Shown: positions 38,914-47,840 of the stretch, piece after piece
Layout of the letters: each line of letters begins with the position of its first letter
Numbering within the stretch: position 1 is the stretch's first letter
Assembly: GCF_024623785.1 (NCBI RefSeq)
Contig: NZ_JANKBZ010000013.1
Coordinates: forward strand, 62,001 to 126,000
DNA length: 64,000 nucleotides
Reading direction: 5' to 3'
Origin: Archangium lipolyticum
GTDB taxonomy: Bacteria > Myxococcota > Myxococcia > Myxococcales > Myxococcaceae
Notes under the pieces: generated by a model
The model's database searches: none
What the model was told of the DNA's origin: nothing
What the model saw: the letters and a program-made list of their open reading frames with translations, nothing else
Made by a program: the position numbers and the translations under genes

Positions 38914-38954
38914 CTATAAAAACGGCCCCCCGCGGTCCTGCATGCAAGGGGGCC
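38914..38954 (-). terminator. Intrinsic terminator of the GH44 gene
   Basis: Read leftward, GGCCCCC (38954-38948) pairs with GGGGGCC (38930-38924) and is followed at once by gtttttat (38923-38916). The 17-nt loop contains a GCATGC palindrome. It lies 77 bp beyond the GH44 stop and 43 bp before the kinase ATG. Confidence 0.75.
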
Positions 38955-39030
38955 ATTGCCCGGCCGGTCGCGCACGGACTGGCCGGGATGAGGAGGAAGG
39001 CCGCTCCGGGAGCCGTGCGCCCTGGAGCGC

Positions 39031-40980
39031 CTACCTCACCCGGACACCGTCCATGTTCGAGTACGCGGAGGACGCCGTCCCCAGGAAGGCCTTGACCCGG
39101 TACATGTAACGGCCCGGTGGGACCTGGGTGTCCACATAGGCCGTGACATTGGCGCCCACCTGCCCGACCTGGACGAACTGGAGCGGCCAGGACTCTGGCG
39201 ACCGCTCGATGATGAAGCCGTCCTCCGTCCGCGAGTTGTCCGTCCAGCGAAGCGTCACGCTCTGGCCGGAGGCCTGGGCATAGAAGTTGGACGGTGCCGG
39301 CGGCGGGACCGGGTCGACGCCCCCGTTGGGCGCGACGACGAAGAGCGTGATGCTCTGCGGGGGCACAGTGGCGGTCACGAGCCCATTCGAGGCACGGACA
39401 TCCGCCAGCCGGGTGATCGTGTTGGCCGACGTGAGCTGCCACAGCTGCGTACTCCCCGCCTTCGGGAAGCCCGCCAGGCGCAGCGTGACGGGGGTCTCTC
39501 CCGACAACACCTTGTTGATGACCATGACGGTGAGGGCTCCGTCGCTGGAGCGCTCGGCCGCGAAGGCCGACAGGGAGTCCGGGTCCGGCACGGTGCACGA
39601 AACGCTCACATCCCCGAAGGTGGATTTCCGGCCGTCATAGTTGCGGTACAGCTTCATCGCCTTGAAGGTGGGCGTGGAGGCAGCCGGTGACTCCCACCGG
39701 ATGCCATAGTCGAGCCCCTCGCGTCCGAAGAGGCCCAGGATGTCGGCCTGCGCGGTGGCCCCGTTGATGTGGGATTCCGCGCCCCAGTTGTATTCAGTGA
39801 TGCCCACCTGGGTCCCCGGGTAGTAGCTCTCGACCCAGTCCTTCAACCGGGGAATCAGCATGACCTCGTCCTGGATCCACGACTCGTCCGTGTAGCCCGG
39901 GTCCCACAGCGCCCGCGTCGAGCGGTTGCGCCGGAGCTGCATGGCCTGGGAGACGTCGCTGCTGAACTCGTCGCCCTGCGGGTAGTAGTGAACGGTGAGG
40001 ACATCCAACAACCGCCGCCCGGTGGCCTGCTCGTTCCGGCGCATCTGATCGAGCAACCACGGCAGGAAGTCCCAGCCTCCGTTCGCGTCGCGATCCGGAA
40101 ACTCGCTCCACTCGTGCGCGGCGGCGTATTGCTGGTCATACCCGCTATAGAAATAGCCGCTCCACCCCCACTCCTCCGGCCCGAACACGAGCGCCCCCGG
40201 AGCCGCGTCCTTCACCACGGCCGCATGGCCCAGGAGCCGATCCCTCACCTCCTGCATGGTGGCGCCCGTGGGATGGACGTCGCGGTGGTTGACGTGCCAG
40301 AGGCTCGGTTCGTTGTCCATCAGGTAGAACCGCACCCCACCCGCCGAGGGCTGGCCCCAGCGCTCGAGGAGGTGGAGCACCCAGCCTCTCTGGAAGGAGG
40401 GATCCACCGGCATGTTGGCGTCGTTGGGATCATTGATGATGAATTGGCCATCGAGCCGGATGCCATTGCCCGCGTCAGGGAACCACTGCAGATCGCGATC
40501 CAGCTGCAGGCCGTACTTGAGAATCGAGAAACTGGCCAGACGTGTCCGCAGGAGACCGAGCTTTGCCACCCACCCCGACATCGGCAGGGTGATGAGGGGT
40601 TCGGCACCACCGGCCTTGGAATTGGCGATGAAGGCATCCATTTCCCCACCCGGCTCCGGGCTGGAATAGGGAAGGCTCTGGAAATACCAATCCCTGCCCC
40701 GGTTGGTGGCATTCAATCGCCAATTGTAACGGGATGTGGCATTGCCACCGCTGCGATTGAGCGGTGCATTGAGCTCATTCAGCTCGGCCTGGCTTGCATG
40801 CGCCACGCCATAGATGAAGGGGCTGATGTCATGCCTTCCGGAGCCTACGTCTATATTTACAGTCACGGCGGGATTCGCCGCGAAGGCTGGAAGGGCCATG
40901 ACGACAACCAGGCCCGCGAACCACTTGAGAGCCGTGGCCCGGTACTCCGTCCCACTCCTCCACTGTGCTCGAGCTTTCAC
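39031..40980 (-). CDS. Glycoside hydrolase family 44 endoglucanase/xyloglucanase with FnIII domain
   Basis: 649 aa from a GTG preceded by GAGGAGGATCT. Signal peptide 1-34 (FAGLVVVMALPAFA). The GH44 domain (about 40-540) has ISPFIYGVAHASQAELN, RSGGNATSRYNW, the acid/base in LMDNEPSLW (Glu about 223) and the nucleophile in GITEYNWGAES (Glu about 396). A beta-sandwich follows, then a C-terminal fibronectin-III domain (about 560-649, PPAPSNFYAQASGQSVTLRW). GH44 enzymes cut beta-1,4-glucans, xyloglucan or mixed-linkage glucan in the medium. Here the araFGH importer lies just upstream in the same direction and a GH3 glucosidase 4 kb away, which points to plant cell-wall use. Confidence 0.9.
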   Translation of the reverse strand: MKARAQWRSGTEYRATALKWFAGLVVVMALPAFAANPAVTVNIDVGSGRHDISPFIYGVAHASQAELNELNAPLNRSGGNATSRYNWRLNATNRGRDWYFQSLPYSSPEPGGEMDAFIANSKAGGAEPLITLPMSGWVAKLGLLRTRLASFSILKYGLQLDRDLQWFPDAGNGIRLDGQFIINDPNDANMPVDPSFQRGWVLHLLERWGQPSAGGVRFYLMDNEPSLWHVNHRDVHPTGATMQEVRDRLLGHAAVVKDAAPGALVFGPEEWGWSGYFYSGYDQQYAAAHEWSEFPDRDANGGWDFLPWLLDQMRRNEQATGRRLLDVLTVHYYPQGDEFSSDVSQAMQLRRNRSTRALWDPGYTDESWIQDEVMLIPRLKDWVESYYPGTQVGITEYNWGAESHINGATAQADILGLFGREGLDYGIRWESPAASTPTFKAMKLYRNYDGRKSTFGDVSVSCTVPDPDSLSAFAAERSSDGALTVMVINKVLSGETPVTLRLAGFPKAGSTQLWQLTSANTITRLADVRASNGLVTATVPPQSITLFVVAPNGGVDPVPPPAPSNFYAQASGQSVTLRWTDNSRTEDGFIIERSPESWPLQFVQVGQVGANVTAYVDTQVPPGRYMYRVKAFLGTASSAYSNMDGVRVR

Positions 40981-41101
40981 AGATCCTCCTCAACCACCTG
41001 GACCCACGTTCACGCCTCGATAGAGAGGCCGCACCATGGAACAGGTATTAGTTGAGGAAGAAACAGGGTTATCGCAATGGATTTCGCACGACAGCTCAAA
41101 T

Positions 41102-42052
41102 TCAGACGCGCCGCCCCGAGGAGCGTGTGCGCAAATTGTCGAGCAGCACGGCGAGTAACAGAATCACGCCACGAACCACGTATTGGTAGAATGCCTGGAT
41201 GTTCATCAGGTTCATCACGTTCTCCGCGATGCCCATGATGAGGACGCCCACCAACACGCCGGAGATGGCGGCCCGTCCACCGGCCAGCGACACGCCGCCC
41301 AGGACACAGGCGGAAATGACCGACAGCTCGAGCCCCTGCGCCGCGTTCGGCTGACCACTGGTGATGCGCGACGACAGCAGGATGCCCGCGACCGCGCAGA
41401 CCAGCCCCTGCAGGGTGAAGATCCAGATGCGAATGGTGCCTACATTGACGCCGGCCAGGCGCGAGGCATCCGGATTGCCACCGATGGCCAGCGTGTTGCG
41501 CCCGAAGACCGTGCGGTTCAGCACGAAGCCGAAGATCAGGAAGACGAGCACCATGACGATGATCGGCACCGGGACGCCGAACAGGTCCGTCTGCGCGATG
41601 TCGAAGTAGGCCGGGTCATCGACGCCGACGGCACGCCCATCGGAGGAGATCAACGCCAGACCGCGGACGATCTGCATCGTCGCCAGAGTCGTGATGAGGG
41701 CGTTGATCCGCAGCCGGGCGATCACCACGCCGTTGACGGCCCCGACCAACACACCGGCCAGCAGGGCGGCCAGGAGACCGAGACCGATGCTCTCGGTATG
41801 GTTGGAGACCATCACGGCGATCATGCCGGAGAAGGCCACCGTGGAGCCGACGGACAGGTCGAAGTCGCGCGAGGCCAGACAGAGCATCATCGTGCAGGCG
41901 ACGATGCCGATGGTCACCACCGATTGCAGCAGACCCAGGATGTTGCGCTGGGTCATGAAGTTGGGGACGGTGACGGAGACGATCGCGAGGGCCAGCAGGA
42001 ACAGGATGACCAGCCCCTGCTCCCCGAGCACGACGCGTTTCAGGCGATCCAT
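41102..42052 (-). CDS. araH: L-arabinose-type ABC transporter permease
   Basis: 316 aa from the ATG at 42052. Eight to ten membrane helices of the BPD_transp_2 (RbsC/AraH) family, with SRDFDLSVGSTVAFSGMIAV, the ATPase-contact region GRNTLAIGGNPDASRLAGV and VLGGVSLAGGRAAISGVLVG. It forms the membrane pore for the sugar bound by the 43636-44622 protein. Third gene of araF-araG-araH, 11 bp after araG. Sequence alone cannot exclude ribose, xylose or galactose, but the binding protein is strongly AraF-like. Confidence 0.88.
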   Translation of the reverse strand: MDRLKRVVLGEQGLVILFLLALAIVSVTVPNFMTQRNILGLLQSVVTIGIVACTMMLCLASRDFDLSVGSTVAFSGMIAVMVSNHTESIGLGLLAALLAGVLVGAVNGVVIARLRINALITTLATMQIVRGLALISSDGRAVGVDDPAYFDIAQTDLFGVPVPIIVMVLVFLIFGFVLNRTVFGRNTLAIGGNPDASRLAGVNVGTIRIWIFTLQGLVCAVAGILLSSRITSGQPNAAQGLELSVISACVLGGVSLAGGRAAISGVLVGVLIMGIAENVMNLMNIQAFYQYVVRGVILLLAVLLDNLRTRSSGRRV

Positions 42053-42063
42053 TTCAAATCCTC

Positions 42064-43563
42064 TCAAGCCACTGAGCGGTCGGGCAGTGCCGCCGCGAGG
42101 AGCTTCTCCTCGGAGAAGTCGGGTCTCTGGAATTCCGCGGCGATGCGGCCACCACACATCACGAGGACGCGGTCGCTGATGCCCATGACCTCGGGCAGCT
42201 CGCTCGAGATGACGATGAGGGCGATACCCTGCTCCGCCAGTCGGTAGAGCACGTCGTAGATCTCGCTCTTGGCGCCGACGTCGATGCCACGGGTCGGCTC
42301 GTCCACGATGAGGACCTTGACGCCGCGCTCGGCCAGCCAGCGGGACAGGATGACCTTCTGCTGGTTTCCGCCCGACAGGTTGACGATGTCCTGAAGGCGC
42401 GAAGGCGTCCGCACCCCCAGCCGTTTGATGAAGTCATTGGCCGTCTCGGCCTCCCGGCCCATGTTCAGCACGCCGAAGGGCGAGAAGTGGCGCCGGCAGG
42501 AGATGTTGATGTTCTCCTCCACCGACCGGCCCTGGAGGATGCCGTCCGTCTTCCGGTCCTCGGGGCAGAGGACCAGCCCGGCGCGCACCGCCTGCCGGGG
42601 ATGGTCGATCCGGACCGCCTTCCCGTCGATCCGCAGCTCGCCCGTATGGCGCCGATCCGCGCCGTAGAGGATGCGCGCCAGCTCGCTGCGTCCCGCGCCC
42701 ACCAGCCCGAAGAAGCCGAGGATCTCCCCGGCGCGGACCTCGAAGCTGGCCGGGGCCGCCAGACGCGGGCCGCTCACCCCGGAGACGGAGAGCCGCACCG
42801 GACCCTGCTGCCGGGGCCGCCAGCCCCAGATGTTCTGGATCTCCCGCCCCACCATCTCGCGCACCAGCGTCTCGCGCGTCAGGCCCTCCATGGTGTCGTG
42901 CCAGGCGACCCGCCTGCCGTCGCGCAGCACGACGCAGCCGTCGCACAGGCGGAAGAGCTCGTCCAGGCGGTGCGAGACGTAGAGGATGACCTTGCCCGCC
43001 TTTCGCAGGCGGTCGACCAGTCGGAAGAGGATCTCGCTCTCGTGCGCGGAGAGCGACGACGTGGGCTCGTCCAGGGCGATGACCGAGGCGTCGAAGATGG
43101 CGGCCTTGGCGATCTCCACCATCTGGCGGGCGCCGATCGACAGATCCACGACCTTGGCCTGGGGATCCACGTCGATGCCGATGTCGTGCAACACCTTGCC
43201 CACCTGGGCGAACAGCTCCCGGTAGTTGACGACGCCGAACCGCGACGGGATGCGGCCCAGCATGAGGTTCTCGGCCACCGTCAGCTCGGGGACGAGTTGC
43301 AACTCCTGATGCACGACCGTGACCCCGGCCGCGATCGACGCGCGCGTCGAGGAGAAACGGTGCGCCTTGCCAGCGATGAGGATCTCCCCGGAATCGGGAA
43401 CGTAGTCACCACCGAGGATCTTGATGAGCGTGGACTTGCCCGCGCCGTTCTCGCCCAGCAGGCCAATGACCCGCCCGGCCGGGACGGCGAAGCTCAGCTC
43501 ATGGAGGGCACGGACGCCGGGAAAATTCTTGGAGATGCTCTTGAATTCGAGAAAGGCCGTCAT
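42064..43563 (-). CDS. araG: L-arabinose-type ABC transporter ATP-binding protein (two NBDs)
   Basis: 499 aa from the ATG at 43563. The first nucleotide-binding domain has Walker [10 protein letters not shown] (about 37-45), [15 protein letters not shown] and Walker [10 protein letters not shown]. The second has a degenerate Walker [17 protein letters not shown], the signature [15 protein letters not shown] and [15 protein letters not shown]. This two-domain layout, with a degenerate second P-loop, is that of the RbsA/AraG/MglA family. It lies 72 bp after araF and 11 bp before araH. Confidence 0.92.
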   Translation of the reverse strand: MTAFLEFKSISKNFPGVRALHELSFAVPAGRVIGLLGENGAGKSTLIKILGGDYVPDSGEILIAGKAHRFSSTRASIAAGVTVVHQELQLVPELTVAENLMLGRIPSRFGVVNYRELFAQVGKVLHDIGIDVDPQAKVVDLSIGARQMVEIAKAAIFDASVIALDEPTSSLSAHESEILFRLVDRLRKAGKVILYVSHRLDELFRLCDGCVVLRDGRRVAWHDTMEGLTRETLVREMVGREIQNIWGWRPRQQGPVRLSVSGVSGPRLAAPASFEVRAGEILGFFGLVGAGRSELARILYGADRRHTGELRIDGKAVRIDHPRQAVRAGLVLCPEDRKTDGILQGRSVEENINISCRRHFSPFGVLNMGREAETANDFIKRLGVRTPSRLQDIVNLSGGNQQKVILSRWLAERGVKVLIVDEPTRGIDVGAKSEIYDVLYRLAEQGIALIVISSELPEVMGISDRVLVMCGGRIAAEFQRPDFSEEKLLAAALPDRSVA

Positions 43564-43635
43564 GCGCCCTCGCCGCTCGCCGGACAGGAAACGTGACGCG
43601 GCGCCGGAGCACCGCGCCACGCTCCGGGACCACTC

Positions 43636-44622
43636 CTACTCGAGGCCCAGTTCCTTGCGGACGGCCTTGTACGTGTCGCGGGTGGCGAGCTTGCCGGAGG
43701 TGAGGATGAGCTTCTCCGGCTCCTTGTTGGCGGTCACCCAGTTGTACATGTTGATCGCGGTCTCATAGCCGTGACGCTTCGGCGAGATGATCACGCTGCC
43801 GTAGAAGCCGGTCGGCGAGGGCTTCTTGAACTCGTTGATGGCCGCGTCCGAGCCGCCGATGCCCACGGCCACCACGTCCCCGGCCTTGAGGCCGGCCGCC
43901 TCGGTCGCGCGGACGGCGCCGAGCACGGCCTCGTCGTTGAGGCCGAAGGCCACCCACTTCTTGATGGTGGGGTTCTTGTTGAGGACCACGGTGGCGGCGT
44001 TGAGCGCCGCCTCGGTGTCGGTCTTGGCCTGCGGCGCGTCGAAGACGTTCTGCGCCACGAAGCCATTCTGCTTCAGCACGGAGATGGCGCCCTCGACGCG
44101 GTCCTTCGCGGTGGGCAGCTGGTCGTAGGAGACGCGGATCGCACCGACCTCCTTCATGTTCCAGCCACGCGCCTTGATCTGATCCACGATGGCCTGGCCG
44201 ACGGCCTCGCCAATCTTGGTGGCCGAGATGCCCATGTGCGGCACGTCCTCGAGCGGCTTCCCCTTGCTGTTCACCAGGCGGTCATCGACCGTCATGAGCT
44301 TGAGCTGATTGGCCTTGGCGCGAGCCACCAGGCCCGGCCCCAGCTTGACGTCGGGGGTGCAGATGATGACACCCTGCGCGCCCTGCGCGCCCAGGTTGTC
44401 GAGGGCGGACAGGGCCTTCTCACCGTCCTCCGCGCCAATCTTGACGAGGGTGAAGCCCTTCTCCTTGGCCGCGATGTCCGCGAACTTCCACTCGTCCTGG
44501 AACCAGGGCTCCTCGGGCTGCTTGATCACGAAGCCAATCTTGACATCCGCGGCGGTGGCGGCGGCCGACACCACGAGCACGGCCAGGGCACCGGCCATGG
44601 CGAGATTCTTCCAAAGGCGCAT
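43636..44622 (-). CDS. araF: L-arabinose-binding periplasmic protein
   Basis: 328 aa with signal peptide 1-25 (ALAVLVVSAAATAAD). The mature protein follows E. coli AraF closely: GFVIKQPEEPWFQDEWKFAD, IICTPDVKLGPGLVARAK, TVDDRLVNSKGKPLEDVPHM, GFYGSVIISPKRHGY and MYNWVTANKEPEKL. These include the sugar-contact Lys, Glu, Trp, Asp, Arg and Asn positions of the family. It binds L-arabinose (or D-galactose/fucose) and delivers it to AraGH. It is the promoter-proximal gene, with two operator-like inverted repeats upstream. No araA/B/D or AraC-type gene is in view. Confidence 0.93.
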   Translation of the reverse strand: MRLWKNLAMAGALAVLVVSAAATAADVKIGFVIKQPEEPWFQDEWKFADIAAKEKGFTLVKIGAEDGEKALSALDNLGAQGAQGVIICTPDVKLGPGLVARAKANQLKLMTVDDRLVNSKGKPLEDVPHMGISATKIGEAVGQAIVDQIKARGWNMKEVGAIRVSYDQLPTAKDRVEGAISVLKQNGFVAQNVFDAPQAKTDTEAALNAATVVLNKNPTIKKWVAFGLNDEAVLGAVRATEAAGLKAGDVVAVGIGGSDAAINEFKKPSPTGFYGSVIISPKRHGYETAINMYNWVTANKEPEKLILTSGKLATRDTYKAVRKELGLE

Positions 44623-44634
44623 TTTTCCTCACTG

Positions 44635-44656
44635 AAGTGTCCAAGGACTGACACTT
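44635..44656. promoter_or_regulatory. Operator-like inverted repeat 1 in the araF leader
   Basis: AAGTGTC (44635-44641), 8-nt spacer, GACACTT (44650-44656): a perfect 7-bp dyad 13 bp upstream of the araF ATG. It is well placed to block transcription or ribosome access. Confidence 0.5.
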
Positions 44657-44672
44657 GGGCTTTGTGCGGTTT

Positions 44673-44697
44673 TACGATTGCGGGGGGGTCAATCGTA
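44673..44697. promoter_or_regulatory. Operator-like inverted repeat 2 in the araF leader
   Basis: TACGATTG (44673-44680), 9-nt spacer containing seven G, CAATCGTA (44690-44697): a perfect 8-bp dyad about 50 bp upstream of araF. The AT-rich arms stand out in this high-GC genome and suit a LacI/GntR-type dimer. It lies just downstream of the possible -35 at 44731. Confidence 0.6.
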
Positions 44698-44988
44698 CGG
44701 GGAGCGTAGTGAAAGTGGAGGATGAGTCAATACAATCCCAGAGAGCACCCGCCCACGCGCTTGAAGTCTGTCAATGGATGGAAGGCTGTGAAGGGACTGG
44801 AATTCCCAGGCATCCCACCACCAGCTCATAGAACAAGAGAGCAGCACCGTGGAGACGGCCCGGCACCTCGTCGAGTCCAACTCCCGCCGAGCGGCTGCTG
44901 GATGCCTGGCGGGAGCTGGAGAAAGCCGCGCTCGTCCGGGAGCTGATCTCCGGAAGGCTGGCCGGGTGCAAGGCCCCGGCCCACCCGG

Positions 44989-45831
44989 TCACGTAGCCTT
45001 GGCCGCGTCCAGGGTGTTGCGCATCAGCATGGCGATCGTCATCGGCCCCACGCCTCCGGGCACCGGCGTGATGAAGGACGCGCGCTCCTTGGCCTTCTCG
45101 AACTCCACGTCGCCCTTGAGCTTGCCGTCCGGCATCCTGTTCATGCCGACGTCGATCACCACCGCCCCGGGCTTGATCCACTCGCCCTTGATCAGCTCCG
45201 GCACGCCCACCGCCGCCACCACGATGTCCGCCATCCCAACCTCGAACTTCAGGTCGCTCTTGCGGTGGCACACCGTCACGGTGGCGTCCGCCTGAAGCAG
45301 CATCAGCGCCATCGGCTTGCCCACGATGTTGCTGCGCCCCACCACCACCGCCCGCTTGCCGGCGGGGTTGCACCCCACCTCCTGCAGCAGCCGCATCACC
45401 CCGAATGGCGTGCACGGCCTGAGCGCCGGCTTGCCCAGCGACAGCTTGCCCGCGTTCATCGGGTGGAAGCCGTCCGCGTCCTTCTCCGGCCTCACCGCCG
45501 AGATGATCCGCTCCGAGTCGATGTGCTTGGGCAGCGGCAACTGCACCAGGATGCCGTGCACCGCCGGATCCTTGTTGAGCCTGTCGATGATCGCCAACAG
45601 CGCGTCCTCGGTGATGCTCTCGTCCGGGTGCTCCTCCCACGAGTTGAAGCCCACCTCCTCGGCGGCCTTCTTCTTGCCGGTGACGTAGATCTTCGAGGCG
45701 GGATCCTCCCCCACCCGGACCACCGTCAGTCCCGGCACCAGGCCTCGCGAGGCCTTGAGCTGCTCCACTTCCGCCTTCACCTCCGCCCGCACCCGCGCCG
45801 CCACCGCTTTTCCGTCGATCAACTGGGCCAT
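44989..45831 (-). CDS. folD: Methylenetetrahydrofolate dehydrogenase / methenyl-THF cyclohydrolase
   Basis: 280 aa, normal length. It interconverts 5,10-methylene-, methenyl- and 10-formyl-THF with NADP. Family signatures are [16 protein letters not shown] (the catalytic Tyr/Lys), [13 protein letters not shown] and [17 protein letters not shown], with PCTPFGVM in the nucleotide half and a [16 protein letters not shown]-terminus. It is monocistronic, opposed by the DjlA-like gene 52 bp upstream. It shares substrate with the gcv and metF products encoded 18 kb away. Confidence 0.97.
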   Translation of the reverse strand: MAQLIDGKAVAARVRAEVKAEVEQLKASRGLVPGLTVVRVGEDPASKIYVTGKKKAAEEVGFNSWEEHPDESITEDALLAIIDRLNKDPAVHGILVQLPLPKHIDSERIISAVRPEKDADGFHPMNAGKLSLGKPALRPCTPFGVMRLLQEVGCNPAGKRAVVVGRSNIVGKPMALMLLQADATVTVCHRKSDLKFEVGMADIVVAAVGVPELIKGEWIKPGAVVIDVGMNRMPDGKLKGDVEFEKAKERASFITPVPGGVGPMTIAMLMRNTLDAAKAT

Positions 45832-45883
45832 AGCGCGGCGGACTCTATGTCAAACTGACTCCCGTCAAGGGAGTGAAGCACAC

Positions 45884-46660
45884 GTGGCACCAGGAAAAGT
45901 TCTCGGAGCGATGCTCGGGCTGGCCATCGGCATGTTGATCGGCGGACCCCTGCCCATCGTCCTGCTCATCATCGTTGGCATCTTCCTCGGCCACCAGGTC
46001 GACGAGCTGCACCTTCTGCCCTCCGAGTCCGCCGGGGAAGGTGAGCCCCTCTCCCGTTCCGTCCTCAACACCGCCGCGCAGGACCACTTCGCCCGCCACC
46101 TGTGCGCCCTCTTCATCGAGGTGGCCCGCGCCGATGGGGACGTCGTGCGCGACGAGGTGCGCGTGGTCCGCGAGTACTTCGCCGATGAGCTCAAGTATGG
46201 CCCCGAGGCCCTCGGCCTCGTCCGCCGCTACCTCAAGGAGCACCTCGCCCGGCCGCCCTCGCTGGAGGACTCCGCCGCCGCCTGCCGCGAGGAGCTGCCC
46301 ACCGCCGAGCGCCTCCTGCTGCTCGATGCCCTCTACACCCTCGCGCTCGTCGACGGGAGCCTCCATCGCGCCGAGCAGGACACCCTTCGCCGTGTCTCCC
46401 AGGGACTTGGGCTCTCCGAGGAGGACTTCCGCTCCGTCACCGCGCGCCACTTCGGCGACGGTGACGTCCACTACTCCCGGCTCGGCCTCACCCCCGAGGC
46501 CAGCGACGCGGACATCAAGAAGGCCTACCGCCAGCTCGCCGCCGCCCACCACCCGGATCGCGTCGCCCACCTCGGCCAGGGAGCCGTCCAGCAGGCGTCG
46601 CGCCGCTTCCAGGAGATCAAGGAAGCCTATGAGGAGCTCCGCCGTCTGCGCGGGTTGTGA
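45884..46660 (+). CDS. DjlA-like membrane-anchored J-domain protein with TerB domain
   Basis: 258 aa from a GTG with AAGGGAG about 10 nt upstream. One N-terminal membrane segment (LGAMLGLAIGMLIGGPLPIVL) precedes a TerB-like helical domain (about 60-180: FIEVARADGDVVRDEVRVVR, LYTLALVDGSLHRAEQDTLR). The C-terminal J domain (about 195-258) has the HPD motif in AAAHHPDRVAH, so it can stimulate DnaK. This order, TM-TerB-J, is that of DjlA, a co-chaperone at the inner membrane. Its stop abuts the metC stop of the convergent methionine operon. Confidence 0.85.
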   Translation: MAPGKVLGAMLGLAIGMLIGGPLPIVLLIIVGIFLGHQVDELHLLPSESAGEGEPLSRSVLNTAAQDHFARHLCALFIEVARADGDVVRDEVRVVREYFADELKYGPEALGLVRRYLKEHLARPPSLEDSAAACREELPTAERLLLLDALYTLALVDGSLHRAEQDTLRRVSQGLGLSEEDFRSVTARHFGDGDVHYSRLGLTPEASDADIKKAYRQLAAAHHPDRVAHLGQGAVQQASRRFQEIKEAYEELRRLRGL

Positions 46661-47833
46661 TCATCCCGCGTCGAGCGCCTGCTCAAGGTCCGCGATGAGA
46701 TCCTCGACCGCCTCCAGGCCCACGGAGTAGCGCAGCAACCCATCCCCGATTCCCCGCTGGAGCCGGACCTCGCGTGGCATGGCCGCGTGCGACATCATCG
46801 CCGGGTAGGACAGGATGCTCTCCACCGCGCCCAGGCTGACCGCCACCAGGGGGACCGAGACGCGATCGAGCACCTGTCTCGCGCGCTCCCCGGAGCCGAC
46901 GTCGAAGGACACGATGGCCCCGTAGCCCTGGGACTGCCGCTCGTGGATGGCCCGGCCGGGGTGCTCCGGCAACCCGGGGTAGTAGACCCGCGTCACCGAG
47001 GACTGACGGGTCAGCCAATCCGCGAGCGTCCGCGCGCTCCGCTCGGCGAACTCCATCCGGGCCAGGAGCGTCTTCATCCCGCGCATCAGCAGCCACGAGT
47101 CCTGGACTCCCAGCACGCCGCCCAGGGCGTTCTGGAGGTACTTGAGCTCCTGGCCCAGCTTCTCGTTGCCCACCACCGCCAGCCCGGCCAGCACGTCGCT
47201 GTGTCCCCCGAGGAACTTGGTCGCGCTGTGCAGCACGATGTCGATGCCCAGCTCCAGGGGACGCTGGAGACAGGGCGTCATGAAGGTGTTGTCCAGCATC
47301 GTCAGCAGGCCCTGCTTCCGGGCCCACTCCGCCACCGCGGCGATGTCGGTGATCTTCAGGGTCGGGTTGGACGGAGTCTCCAGGAACACCGCCCGCGTGT
47401 TCGGCTGGCGCGCGGCCTCGAGCCTGTCCAGGTCCGTCGTATCGACGAAGGTCGTCTCGATGCCCATCCGTCCGAGGATGGCCGTCAGCAGCCGGTACGT
47501 CCCGCCATACACGTCCTCGGAGCAGATGACGTGGTCGCCCTTGGAGAGCAGCATGAAGGCGCAGGAGATCGCCGCCATCCCCGAGGAGAAGGCGAAGCCC
47601 CGGACACCGCCCTCCAGCTCGGCGATGGTGTCCTCGAGCGCCTGGCGGGTCGGGTTGCCGGAGCGGGTGTAGTCGTACTCCGGAGGGTTCTCGAGCGAGG
47701 CGTGGTGGAAGGTGGAGGCCTGGTACAGCGGGATGCTGGAAGCGCCCGTGCGCGGATCCACCCCCGAGGCGGAGTGGAGTACCCGGGTGGCCAGCTTCTG
47801 GCGGGGACGAGGGGTCTCTTTGAGTTGGATCAT
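46661..47833 (-). CDS. metC: Trans-sulfuration PLP enzyme, cystathionine beta-lyase-type
   Basis: 390 aa of the Cys/Met-metabolism PLP family. The PLP lysine is in LHSATKFLGGHSDVLAG; YDYTRSGNPTRQALEDTIAE, FSSGMAAI, ETPSNPTLKITD and SLGAVESILSYPAMMSHA are the other family blocks. As the third gene after metL and the gamma-synthase, it most likely cleaves cystathionine to homocysteine, giving a complete route. The family is promiscuous, and a cystathionine gamma-lyase role cannot be excluded by motif. It starts 7 bp after the gamma-synthase stop. Confidence 0.85.
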   Translation of the reverse strand: MIQLKETPRPRQKLATRVLHSASGVDPRTGASSIPLYQASTFHHASLENPPEYDYTRSGNPTRQALEDTIAELEGGVRGFAFSSGMAAISCAFMLLSKGDHVICSEDVYGGTYRLLTAILGRMGIETTFVDTTDLDRLEAARQPNTRAVFLETPSNPTLKITDIAAVAEWARKQGLLTMLDNTFMTPCLQRPLELGIDIVLHSATKFLGGHSDVLAGLAVVGNEKLGQELKYLQNALGGVLGVQDSWLLMRGMKTLLARMEFAERSARTLADWLTRQSSVTRVYYPGLPEHPGRAIHERQSQGYGAIVSFDVGSGERARQVLDRVSVPLVAVSLGAVESILSYPAMMSHAAMPREVRLQRGIGDGLLRYSVGLEAVEDLIADLEQALDAG

Positions 47834-47840
47834 GGTTGCC

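Larger units (their letters stand above)
44623..44988. other. Intergenic region between araF and folD
   Basis: This 366-bp gap holds the araF leader with two perfect inverted repeats (44635-44656 and 44673-44697). On the minus strand it also has TTGACT at about 44731-44726, a possible -35, with a poor -10 (TACGCT) 16 nt on. From 44832 to 44996 a plus frame reads a protein-like C-terminus (RLLDAWRELEKAALVRELIS) but lacks a start, so it is at most a remnant. Confidence 0.45.

Noticed and set aside
40981-41101. TCCTCAAC / GTTGAGGA inverted repeat upstream of the GH44 gene
   Set aside because: The arms are about 60 bp apart and one overlaps the ribosome binding site; this is likely chance.
44722-44946. 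74-codon plus ORF between araF and folD
   Set aside because: It overlaps the probable araF promoter, has mixed codon use and shows no family or ribosome binding site.
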